Below, one piece after another: positions 1 to 5,148 of a stretch of DNA of 5,148 nucleotides (positions are counted from its first letter, which is position 1; every line of letters begins with the position of its first letter). The notes beneath the pieces are model-generated. The model was not told the DNA's origin. It was given only the letters and a program-made list of their open reading frames with translations, and did no database searches. The translations under genes and the position numbers were made by a program. Where the stretch lies: positions 5,421-10,568 of the forward strand of contig NYXO01000003.1 of assembly GCA_002685415.1 (NCBI GenBank), in the 5' to 3' direction. This DNA comes from Methanobacteriota archaeon (GTDB lineage Archaea > Thermoplasmatota > Poseidoniia > Poseidoniales > Thalassarchaeaceae).

Positions 1-530
1 GAGGGGTTATCCATTAGGCTCAGTGAATGATATGTCACATCAGGTTCGAGAGATTCAGACAAATATCCATCCACCTTCACCGACATATTAGCAAAAGTCT
101 GAGGATTCATTGCAACCTCGACCAATTGCATGGCAGTATATTCTACTGAGTCGCAATCAGAATCAGCACATTCGATTGCGCCATATCCATTAGATGACAA
201 CCAAATTCGACCATTCCATTCAGTAACTTCACCTTCAACAGTGATTATGGTTCCAATCGGCGGAATTTCGTTATCTCGATCTACAAACCATCGAACCTCC
301 ACTACCGAGTGGCCATCTACTTCTCGGACTTGCAAATCTATTCTATCCGCTTGTTCCCCATAGGGATCTACTACGAAACTGGTTAGAACTCCCTTAACCT
401 TGACAGATTCCCTAGGATATTCATGAATCTCGTCGATTTCAATCAAATCGGGCTCTCGAATTACTGCATAGAAATTCATTGCTGATACTAGCAAAAGAGA
501 TGTGAAGAACATCACCCAGAGTTTCGCCAT
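1..530 (-). CDS. Membrane-anchored exported protein with tandem OB-fold-like domains, 3' end missing
   Basis: The gene runs leftward out of the window; 176 residues are visible and the stop is not. Residues 1-23 are a hydrophobic N-terminal segment (MAKLWVMFFTSLLLVSAMNF), with no clear cleavage site, so it reads as a membrane anchor or uncleaved signal. Residues 36-120 alternate in short strands, with VKVKGVLTSF early and GTIITVEGEVTEWNGRIWL late. That is the pattern of an OB-fold of the tRNA-anti / nucleic-acid-binding type. A second copy appears to begin near residue 131 and contains MSVKVDGYLSES at 149-160, matching the first strand of the first copy. C121 and C126 lie in the linker (CADSDC). 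The ATG at 530 is chosen because the hydrophobic segment follows at once and no upstream in-frame ATG is seen in the adjacent 80 nt. The OB-fold call is from pattern only. Ligand and function are unknown; exported OB-folds can bind nucleic acid, sugar or protein. Confidence 0.8.
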   Translation of the reverse strand, partial: MAKLWVMFFTSLLLVSAMNFYAVIREPDLIEIDEIHEYPRESVKVKGVLTSFVVDPYGEQADRIDLQVREVDGHSVVEVRWFVDRDNEIPPIGTIITVEGEVTEWNGRIWLSSNGYGAIECADSDCDSVEYTAMQLVEVAMNPQTFANMSVKVDGYLSESLEPDVTYHSLSLMDNP

Positions 531-554
531 GGGTTGCCGACGGGTTTCTAATGC

Positions 555-565
555 TTGAATATTCA
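555..565 (-). promoter_or_regulatory. Candidate TATA box for the leftward OB-fold gene
   Basis: The stretch contains the perfect palindrome TGAATATTCA (556-565), centred about 30 nt upstream of the ATG at 530. This is near the usual place of an archaeal TATA box for a leaderless or very short-leader transcript. No Shine-Dalgarno sequence precedes that ATG, which agrees with leaderless translation. Because the site is palindromic it could equally be an operator. Assigned by position and composition only. Confidence 0.3.
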
Positions 566-643
566 GTGTTTGCAAACTGAGATATCTACCTACAATTCGG
601 GTTAATTTTGAAATTTTTTGAATTCGTTTTTTCTTCTCGAAGG

Positions 644-651
644 AGAATAAG
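644..651 (+). promoter_or_regulatory. Weak candidate promoter element for the tRNA
   Basis: GAATAAG-like, AT-leaning bases lie 35-40 nt before the mature 5' end of the tRNA. That would fit a TATA box with a leader of about 10 nt removed by RNase P. The match is poor. The more AT-rich block at 602-632 (several T runs of 4 to 6) lies too far upstream for a simple TATA position. Confidence 0.18.
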
Positions 652-684
652 GTTCAATGCGCTGATAGTGCCGAGATACAAGCA

Positions 685-761
685 GGACCTGTAGCTCAGT
701 TGGTTAGAGCGCTCGGCTCATAACCGAGTGGCCATCGGTTCAAATCCGGTCAGGTCCACCA
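685..761 (+). tRNA. tRNA-Met (CAT anticodon), elongator type, CCA encoded
   Basis: A complete cloverleaf folds by hand. The acceptor stem GGACCTG (685-691) pairs perfectly with CAGGTCC (751-757). The D stem is GCTC/GAGC (694-697 with 707-710). The anticodon stem is CTCGG/CCGAG (712-716 with 724-728), with loop CTCATAA and anticodon CAT at 719-721. The variable loop is 5 nt. The T stem ATCGG/CCGGT (734-738 with 746-750) closes the loop TTCAAAT. The discriminator base is A758 and CCA is encoded at 759-761. No intron is present. The first pair is G-C and the anticodon stem lacks the three G-C pairs in GGG/CCC orientation, so it is not the initiator. A CAT anticodon is also carried by tRNA-Ile2, whose C34 is modified to agmatidine in archaea; sequence by eye does not fully exclude that. 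Confidence 0.93.
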
Positions 762-763
762 AA

Positions 764-777
764 TTTTCCCAGTTTTT
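764..777 (+). terminator. Possible T-tract terminator after the tRNA
   Basis: Just past the encoded CCA lie two T runs, TTTT at 764-767 and TTTTT at 773-777. Archaeal RNA polymerase can stop at T-rich tracts on the non-template strand without a hairpin, so this is a plausible end for the tRNA transcript. The runs are short and interrupted by CCCAG, so readthrough into the gene at 906 remains possible. Confidence 0.35.
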
Positions 778-798
778 ACTGACTAGTTCTATTTTAGA

Positions 799-844
799 TG
801 TCTCAAAAAAGTTGGTTCATTACGTGAGACAACAAGCGAACCGA
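799..844 (+). other. Interleaved inverted repeats: potential H-type pseudoknot in the 762-905 spacer
   Basis: TGTCTCA (799-805) pairs perfectly with TGAGACA (825-831). The loop of that hairpin contains TTGGTTC (812-818), which pairs with GAACCGA (838-844) with one G-U wobble. The two 7-bp stems interleave, and the three connecting loops are each 6 nt, which is sterically possible for an H-type pseudoknot. A third small stem with one A.C mismatch, GTCAGC/GCCGAC (853-858 with 862-867), follows. The structure lies between the tRNA terminator tract and the signal-peptide gene at 906. It could be a leader element, a small RNA, or chance. If the gene at 906 is leaderless, the structure would be upstream of the transcript and the leader idea fails. 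Confidence 0.28.
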
Positions 845-877
845 AATTGGAAGTCAGCGAAGCCGACGGTGCTAACC

Positions 878-886
878 CCTAAATAC
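878..886 (+). promoter_or_regulatory. Candidate TATA box for the gene at 906
   Basis: CCTAAATAC is centred about 24 nt before the ATG at 906, the position expected of a TATA box for leaderless transcription. No convincing Shine-Dalgarno sequence lies between it and the start; GGGG at 897-900 is the only G-rich run. A second AT-rich piece (TATAAG, 889-894) is too close to the ATG to be its TATA box. Confidence 0.33.
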
Positions 887-905
887 AGTATAAGTTGGGG
901 CAAGT

Positions 906-1847
906 ATGATGAGCACTGCAAGTAAGGTTCGACCTGCCCTAATGATACTGCTAGTGTACTTCCTGAGCACATGGGCTGCGGCAGCACCCGTTCAGGCTCA
1001 AGGAGCAGTTCCTGACATTACCTTGACATGCGACCAACCACAACCAATCGATGTCTATCCTGGTGCAACCCGGTCGAGCATCATCAATTGCCGAATTGAG
1101 AACCCAACCGTCCATCAAGAAAAGGTAAGAATTCAGATTCAAGCGGGTGTACTTGCCTTCTCTGGCCCGGCTACTATGTCAATTGGAGGTGGCTCTGAGG
1201 TGTCCTTCCAAGTTCTAGTCAGGGCCGAACTACGAGCACCAGAAGGTCAACACCAGGTAACCGTCAGTGCCGAAGTTACAATGGCCAACGGAGTCCCGGT
1301 TACCAGTGAACCATCAGCTGCTAACGTCATGGCAATCATCCGTCAGTTTAGCCGTCTTCGAGTAGCGTCAGAAGTTGCTTTCCTGCAATTGCGGCCTAAG
1401 GTGGATTACAACCTAGTATTCGACGTATACAACGATGGCAATGCCTTAGACAGATTCAATATTCAAATCGAAAACTACGATCAACTAAATGATGACGGGT
1501 TCCAACTGAGTATCCCTCTGGTCAGTGTTGAAATTGAATCCATGGCGCCTCCAGAGAAGATTAGAGTACAAATGAGAACTCCAAAGAACCAAGGTTGGAC
1601 GGATACGTATTTCTCGTTGCAATTCAAAGCGACGTCAGAATACTCCGTAAGAACAGAAGGTATACCCAATTACCAAATTCAAACAATGACAGTCTACATT
1701 AGAGGTGTATATCTTCCAGGCTTCGAGTTAATTGGTACAATGATGATTACAGCCTTAGCAGCCGCCGCATTTGCAGGTAGATCTTCTAGGATAACCAGTG
1801 ATGAGGAATCTGATGAATTAGAACCTCTAGACGCACGTTTGTTCTAA
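906..1847 (+). CDS. Secreted two-domain beta-sandwich surface protein with PGF-CTERM-like anchor
   Basis: The product has 313 residues. Residues 1-31 form a signal peptide: basic start, hydrophobic core near 11-26, likely cleavage after VQA at 29-31. Residues 37-145 look like an Ig-type beta-sandwich, with C42 and C62 placed for a disulfide. Residues 146-268 form a second one, with the NEW3/CARDB-like signature VFDVYNDGNALDRFNIQI at 171-188. The C-terminus has LPGFEL at 270-275, a hydrophobic stretch to about 290, then GRSSR. This is the order of a PGF-CTERM sorting signal, which archaeosortase A recognises. Unlike usual PGF tails it continues with an acidic extension of about 18 residues, so a plain C-terminal membrane anchor is the alternative. 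Either way the bulk of the protein sits outside the cell. Two tandem ATGs (906 and 909) make the start uncertain by one residue. The gene at 1937 follows in the same direction after 89 nt. Specific function is unknown. Confidence 0.85.
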   Translation: MMSTASKVRPALMILLVYFLSTWAAAAPVQAQGAVPDITLTCDQPQPIDVYPGATRSSIINCRIENPTVHQEKVRIQIQAGVLAFSGPATMSIGGGSEVSFQVLVRAELRAPEGQHQVTVSAEVTMANGVPVTSEPSAANVMAIIRQFSRLRVASEVAFLQLRPKVDYNLVFDVYNDGNALDRFNIQIENYDQLNDDGFQLSIPLVSVEIESMAPPEKIRVQMRTPKNQGWTDTYFSLQFKATSEYSVRTEGIPNYQIQTMTVYIRGVYLPGFELIGTMMITALAAAAFAGRSSRITSDEESDELEPLDARLF

Positions 1848-1866
1848 TCCCGTAGAAACTACACTC

Positions 1867-1883
1867 TGCCACCTATGGTGGCA
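1867..1883 (+). promoter_or_regulatory. Perfect 7-bp hairpin in the spacer between the two tandem genes
   Basis: TGCCACC (1867-1873), loop TAT, then GGTGGCA (1877-1883) form a perfect stem 20 nt after the stop of the upstream gene. No T run follows, so it is not a standard intrinsic terminator. It could be a processing or stability element between two cistrons, or a dyad-symmetric protein-binding site. Confidence 0.3.
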
Positions 1884-1887
1884 TTGG

Positions 1888-1921
1888 GTTGATAACCGAC
1901 ACTGGGGACGCCTCGGTCAAC
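1888..1921 (+). promoter_or_regulatory. Bulged 9-bp stem immediately upstream of the ribosome binding site at 1923
   Basis: GTTG (1888-1891) pairs with CAAC (1918-1921). After a 3-nt bulge (ATA, 1892-1894), ACCGA (1895-1899) pairs with TCGGT (1913-1917). The loop is 13 nt and G-rich (1900-1912). The helix ends one base before the Shine-Dalgarno sequence, so it would leave the site open while placing it against a structured element. A competing small hairpin, GGTT/AACC (1887-1890 with 1894-1897), uses the same left arm. Its role is not shown by the sequence. Confidence 0.28.
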
Positions 1922-1922
1922 T

Positions 1923-1929
1923 GAGAGGT
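1923..1929 (+). promoter_or_regulatory. Shine-Dalgarno sequence for the gene at 1937
   Basis: GAGAGGT ends 7 nt before the ATG at 1937, a good match and spacing for pairing with the 3' end of 16S rRNA. It supports the 1937 start. It also suggests the gene is translated from a leadered, probably shared, transcript, in contrast to the other genes here, which lack such a site. Confidence 0.5.
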
Positions 1930-1936
1930 TAGTGGC

Positions 1937-3139
1937 ATGAGTGATGGCGGATTACTTCAGAAGGCTATGGACGTTCAACAACCAGCAGATGAGATAGTCG
2001 CTGTAGCGGCTCCAGAAGTCGGAAAAAAGACATTAATCCCTAATTCACTGTATATTGGAATTGTACTAGCAGTAGTTTCAATTATATCGATGTGGCTATA
2101 CTCCTTGCCCTCAATACAGAGTGATTACGCTTTGGCGATTGTAGTGCCAATTGTGTTAGCGGGAGCAGGTTGGTTCCTAATTTGGGATGGAGTAAATAGA
2201 AAATTCACCGAAGTTATTTCTGTGACAATCTTGCTTCTACTTGCTTCACCATTCATATCCAGTAGTGTCTTTTCTAGCTCACTTACGATAACGGACAGCG
2301 ATTTATCATCTGACGCTGAAACAATAACCCTCACGATCAGGGAATCGGGTGGATTCTTCGGCGGATCTTCAGGTGATGCTGATGTGTCGATAACCTACGG
2401 TGGAGAGAAAGTATGGGAATCGGTTATGCCTTTGTCAATAAACCTCAATGATGCCAACGGAAAATATGGCAGATTGGTTCTTCCAATAGAGGATTTCTAC
2501 TCAGGTAATGCGGCTGATGATTCTCGCTACGTCGTGACGGTTGACTCAGGTAGTTCTTCGGACTCATTCATATTGAATTCTGGTCACTTGGCAAGAACTG
2601 TCGACACAACACAAAATCTCGCAGTTGGCGCAATGGGTCAAGGTAATGATTGCTCAGGAAATAAAGACAGTTGTGTTATCGGTGTAGGTCTGAAAGCATG
2701 GGTCGGATTACAAACTAACGTAGGAAATCCTCCCGCGCCTTTACCTCACGCTAATTTCGAACTTACTGCAACCCTATCGAAGGATGGGGTGACTGCTATT
2801 TCTTACCCTACCGTGACAGTAATCAACGGTGATGCCACATGGAATTCAATGAATGGAGAATACGGTTCTGGTTCGGCAGTCGTGGGGGATTTCGGTTCAG
2901 AGATAGTTCTCGATGGCTCCGTAGAAGATATCGCAATTAACATGCAATTCATACCGAGAGATGATTGGGAAGAGTCTGATTTCGGCTGTTACGAGTTTAC
3001 CGTATCCTCAACTCAAGGGCCACCGTGGGGAGATCAGACAGCCCATGTGTCTACCACATATTACGAACTTGCAGAATTCGGTGGGGGAGACGACACCCCG
3101 GATACAGACGAGTCTTGGACTCAAGTATCAAGTTGCTAG
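1937..3139 (+). CDS. Membrane protein with three N-terminal helices and a large external domain, unknown function
   Basis: The product has 400 residues. A polar N-terminus (1-36, ending in a KK pair) precedes three hydrophobic helices at about 38-55, 64-83 and 93-111. The loop between helices 2 and 3 holds RK at 88-89. By the positive-inside rule this puts the N-terminus inside and residues 112-400 outside. The external part is strand-rich, low in lysine and rich in Ser, Gly and Asp, with glycine-rich stretches at 138-146 and 382-384. It carries four cysteines, C239, C246, C351 and the very last residue C400. I do not recognise a family. Membrane placement is well supported; an enzymatic role is not, since no catalytic motif is visible. 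It lies 89 nt after the secreted-protein gene with no evident TATA box between them, so co-transcription is likely. Its stop overlaps that of the converging gene. Confidence 0.85.
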   Translation: MSDGGLLQKAMDVQQPADEIVAVAAPEVGKKTLIPNSLYIGIVLAVVSIISMWLYSLPSIQSDYALAIVVPIVLAGAGWFLIWDGVNRKFTEVISVTILLLLASPFISSSVFSSSLTITDSDLSSDAETITLTIRESGGFFGGSSGDADVSITYGGEKVWESVMPLSINLNDANGKYGRLVLPIEDFYSGNAADDSRYVVTVDSGSSSDSFILNSGHLARTVDTTQNLAVGAMGQGNDCSGNKDSCVIGVGLKAWVGLQTNVGNPPAPLPHANFELTATLSKDGVTAISYPTVTVINGDATWNSMNGEYGSGSAVVGDFGSEIVLDGSVEDIAINMQFIPRDDWEESDFGCYEFTVSSTQGPPWGDQTAHVSTTYYELAEFGGGDDTPDTDESWTQVSSC

Positions 3140-4827
3140 TACAATTCTTCCTCATCGTCTTCAGATGATTTTGTCATCTTAAAGAAGAATGCACCCATTC
3201 CTAATATCGCGATTACAAATGCAACAGCAACTGGAAGAATAGAACCTTCTTGATCATCTTCTGCATCAACCCAAGTAATTTGCTCGCTTGAAGCGGTACC
3301 ACCACCAAATGCATTTTCGTCTACCAATTGAGTAGGTGTAAGAATCTCACATGTCAAGCTTGCATTGTCCACATCGCTATTCATCCATGTAAATTGAATA
3401 ATTACTTCCTCTCCTGCCTCCACTAAACCACCTGGGTAACTGGTCGTTTGTGCAGCAGATCCAGTTTCAGTAACATCGCAAGTGAAGTACACAATTGCTG
3501 GAGCAGTACCGCGATTGGCTATTGTAGCCATCATTCCAACCCCGCTACTCCCTCTCGAAACGATATCAGTTGGTTCTTGGTAATCAACGGAAACAAATTC
3601 AATTTGTGGTGTATTTCCATCGATAACAATTACTTCATCCCACGTTAATGGAATTATGCCACCGCCATAATCATCCAGTGATTCGTCCATGTTCCAGCCC
3701 GTTCGATATTCTAGGATTTCTATACTTGCAGATTCAGTCCAAACACTTCCATCAGCCCAACCTATTTCGACAGTTCGAGAATCACCTGAATCGATAAGAC
3801 CCACTCCATTTTCATCACTGAAATATGTGGACGACGTTATCTCGTATTGTCCGAAGTTCAGTATTCTGAATAAGACTCCTGCAGCATTAAAGTGCACTTC
3901 TTGTGAATCCATTATTTTCTCCCATCGGTCCGTGTGGCCACCGCTTCCAACGACGTCGTCTCCCCAATGTAGCCGAGAATTAGCATGTGCACGTACATCA
4001 TGGTCATCTTTACTCATTGAGAATGTGGTCTCACCGCTTAGGATTAGTTCGGCATCCTTGTTGGAAAATATAGGGCCTGTTCTGTCTACAGTGGTTGAAT
4101 GCAAGGTCATAATTCCATCAACGATAACCATACACCCTAGGATTGACGCCTCATCAAAATCAGCATTTCCAGCGATATTTAGCACACAAGTTTCGCTGTC
4201 TTGATCTAAGCCCATCATATTGCGATGATGTAAATCGATAGCATTGTAGGTTGTTGATGATCCAATTTCTGGAGTCATGGTAACTGTGGCCAAGTGAACA
4301 GATTGGTGCCCATAACCAACTAAACCTACCCAAACATCCTCTGTATTAGAATCGAATGAAAGGGTAAACTCACTGCCATTCAAATCGATAGGGTCTTGAC
4401 CCTCAATTATTGCTTGGCCGCCGTAAAATGTACTGGTTTCCCCCGAGTAAAATGTAGCTTCGAATGCCCCATCGTAATTTGAACCTGGAATCAATACAGA
4501 GGAACGATTGTCTTCATCCCAGTAACCGTAACCCGCCAATGCAGTTGGTGGATTATTGTCTTGGATATGTGAGTTTTGTAAATTGAGAATACCTCCCGAT
4601 TCTACCATGATGTTAACTCCGTCATTAATGTCTAAAGTGAGGTCGTTAAGGGTTAATTCACCTCCTTCAACGATTCGTAAATCGACCTCCAGAGAGCGAT
4701 CTTCAATCCATTCAACCCTTGAATCAATAACAATTTCAGATGGTTGAGCTACGACGCTGAGGGGGGTTGTAACCGCTAAAGAGGTTAGAAAAAACATCGC
4801 CAATAGCACAGTCTTAGATTTTGTCAT
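3136..4827 (-). CDS. Large secreted surface protein: beta-helix-like N-terminal part, Ig/CARDB-like domain, C-terminal membrane anchor
   Basis: The product has 563 residues. Residues 1-27 are a classical signal peptide (hydrophobic 7-22, cleavage near VVA at 25-27). Residues about 48-90 and 213-270 show short repeated strands with GG turns, for example VEGGELTLNDLTLDI and VESGGILNLQNSHI, typical of right-handed parallel beta-helix surface proteins. Residues 405-500 resemble a CARDB/Ig-like domain (MMATIANRGTAPAIVYF at 432-448), with C450 and C493 likely disulfide partners. C214 and C232 may form another. Residues 529-549 are a single membrane helix, followed by KMTK and a short acidic tail ending DDEEELY. 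The body is therefore outside, held in the membrane by its C-terminus. No PGF motif is present. Adhesion, glycan binding or a structural role are all possible; nothing seen decides. The gene diverges from carS and converges on the gene at 1937, so it is transcribed alone. Confidence 0.88.
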   Translation of the reverse strand: MTKSKTVLLAMFFLTSLAVTTPLSVVAQPSEIVIDSRVEWIEDRSLEVDLRIVEGGELTLNDLTLDINDGVNIMVESGGILNLQNSHIQDNNPPTALAGYGYWDEDNRSSVLIPGSNYDGAFEATFYSGETSTFYGGQAIIEGQDPIDLNGSEFTLSFDSNTEDVWVGLVGYGHQSVHLATVTMTPEIGSSTTYNAIDLHHRNMMGLDQDSETCVLNIAGNADFDEASILGCMVIVDGIMTLHSTTVDRTGPIFSNKDAELILSGETTFSMSKDDHDVRAHANSRLHWGDDVVGSGGHTDRWEKIMDSQEVHFNAAGVLFRILNFGQYEITSSTYFSDENGVGLIDSGDSRTVEIGWADGSVWTESASIEILEYRTGWNMDESLDDYGGGIIPLTWDEVIVIDGNTPQIEFVSVDYQEPTDIVSRGSSGVGMMATIANRGTAPAIVYFTCDVTETGSAAQTTSYPGGLVEAGEEVIIQFTWMNSDVDNASLTCEILTPTQLVDENAFGGGTASSEQITWVDAEDDQEGSILPVAVAFVIAILGMGAFFFKMTKSSEDDEEELY

Positions 4828-4838
4828 GACTTACCCGT

Positions 4839-4852
4839 GTAATAAGTAATCA
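4839..4852. promoter_or_regulatory. AT-rich core of the divergent promoter region between the surface protein gene and carS
   Basis: GTAATAAGTAATCA contains a direct repeat (GTAAT, 4839-4843 and 4846-4850) and is the only AT-rich block in the 91-nt gap between the ATGs at 4827 and 4919. It lies 12-25 nt upstream of the leftward start and 67-80 nt upstream of the rightward start. It could serve as a TATA region for both genes; with it, carS would have a leader of roughly 45-50 nt. Assigned by composition and position only. Confidence 0.3.
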
Positions 4853-4918
4853 ATGAAGGAATCGGCGCCACGTGTAGGAAACCGAGAGTTCTTTTCACAG
4901 GAGTGTCTGCCAAGAACC

Positions 4919-5148
4919 ATGTCTGGCGTGGCCGAGGTTGCTTTCTCTAATGCCAATGCTGGAGACTTTGTGGTTAATGTAGTAGCCGTTCTAATCCTTT
5001 ACGGTCCAGCATATTTAGCGAATACTGGAGCAATGTTGTTTGGTAAATGGATTCCAGATAAAATTGGCTTTGAAAACCACAAAATCGACGGAGGAAGGTT
5101 ACATTCAGATGGAAACAGGCTGCTAGGTGATGGTAAGTCTTGGGAAGG
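4919..5148 (+). CDS. carS: CDP-archaeol synthase, N-terminal part (cut by window end)
   Basis: CarS transfers CMP from CTP to 2,3-di-O-geranylgeranylglyceryl phosphate, giving CDP-archaeol (EC 2.7.7.67), the precursor of polar archaeal membrane lipids. It is an integral membrane enzyme of the DUF46 family, related to bacterial CdsA. The first 76 residues are visible, a little under half of the usual length of about 170. A first membrane helix spans roughly 17-36 and contains the family signature PAYLAN at 30-35. It is followed by a cytoplasmic loop with GGRLHSDGNRLLGDGKSWE at 58-76, the conserved polar motif of the family (DG..RLLGDGK). The start is uncertain: an in-frame ATG at 4853 would add 22 polar residues. 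I prefer 4919 because CarS proteins have short N-termini, the alternative leaves only 25 nt between divergent genes, and AGGAG at 4899-4903 lies upstream, though 15 nt away is long. Confidence 0.87.
   Translation, partial: MSGVAEVAFSNANAGDFVVNVVAVLILYGPAYLANTGAMLFGKWIPDKIGFENHKIDGGRLHSDGNRLLGDGKSWE

Noticed and set aside
130..363. 77-codon open frame on the plus strand across the OB-fold gene
   Set aside because: It is antisense to the leftward gene, which has a clear N-terminal membrane segment and domain pattern; the shadow peptide is Ser/Thr-rich without structure.
602..632. Runs of T (602-632) as a terminator or promoter
   Set aside because: No gene ends immediately upstream of it in the plus direction, it is too far from the tRNA for a TATA box, and the leftward gene has a better-placed candidate at 555-565. 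It is most simply AT-rich spacer between divergent units.
685..761. Initiator tRNA-Met reading of the CAT tRNA
   Set aside because: The first pair is G-C and not the A-U typical of archaeal initiators, and the anticodon stem lacks the GGG/CCC arrangement.
728..925. 65-codon open frame running from the tRNA into the next gene
   Set aside because: It begins inside the tRNA anticodon stem and overlaps the start of the signal-peptide gene in another frame; the product looks non-coding.
3689..4204. 171-codon open frame on the plus strand, antisense to the 563-residue surface protein
   Set aside because: It lies wholly within a well-supported leftward gene with signal peptide, domains and anchor. 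Its own translation is Ser/Pro-rich with no recognisable domain, as expected of an antisense shadow.
4853..4918. Earlier in-frame ATG for carS, adding 22 residues
   Set aside because: The extra residues are polar and unlike the short CarS N-terminus, and only 25 nt would then separate the divergent genes. It cannot be excluded without N-terminal alignment or start-site data.

Overview
The window reads as archaeal DNA, most likely from a marine planktonic euryarchaeon of the Poseidoniales / Marine Group II type. Three things point there. The right edge carries the start of a CDP-archaeol synthase, an enzyme of ether-lipid synthesis. One surface protein ends in a PGF-CTERM-like tail. Most genes lack a Shine-Dalgarno sequence but have AT-rich boxes about 20-30 nt before the start codon. 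The lineage call is inference from gene style, not from a marker-gene comparison.

Layout from left to right: (1) the N-terminal 176 residues of a leftward gene (1-530) for a membrane-anchored, exported protein with one complete and one partial OB-fold-like domain; (2) a rightward CAT-anticodon tRNA, best read as elongator tRNA-Met, with encoded CCA (685-761); (3) a 144-nt spacer holding a T-rich tract, an interleaved pair of 7-bp stems that could form a pseudoknot, and a possible TATA box; (4) a secreted two-domain beta-sandwich protein with a PGF-type C-terminal anchor (906-1847); (5) an 89-nt spacer with two potential hairpins leading into a Shine-Dalgarno sequence; (6) a protein with three membrane helices and a large external domain (1937-3139); (7) a converging leftward gene for a 563-residue secreted, C-terminally anchored beta-helix / Ig-like surface protein (3136-4827), whose stop codon overlaps the previous gene's stop in one CTAG; (8) a divergent rightward start of CDP-archaeol synthase, carS (4919 to window end).

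All four non-lipid protein genes encode proteins directed to or across the cytoplasmic membrane, and the fifth makes the precursor of the membrane lipids, so this is a cell-envelope neighbourhood. The genes at 906 and 1937 lie in tandem and may share a transcript. I see no transposase, CRISPR array, phage gene, toxin-antitoxin pair or defence module. I did not find a clearly new biological system. The best leads are the PGF tail with its unusual acidic extension, the possible leader pseudoknot, the tandem hairpins before 1937 and the exported OB-fold protein.
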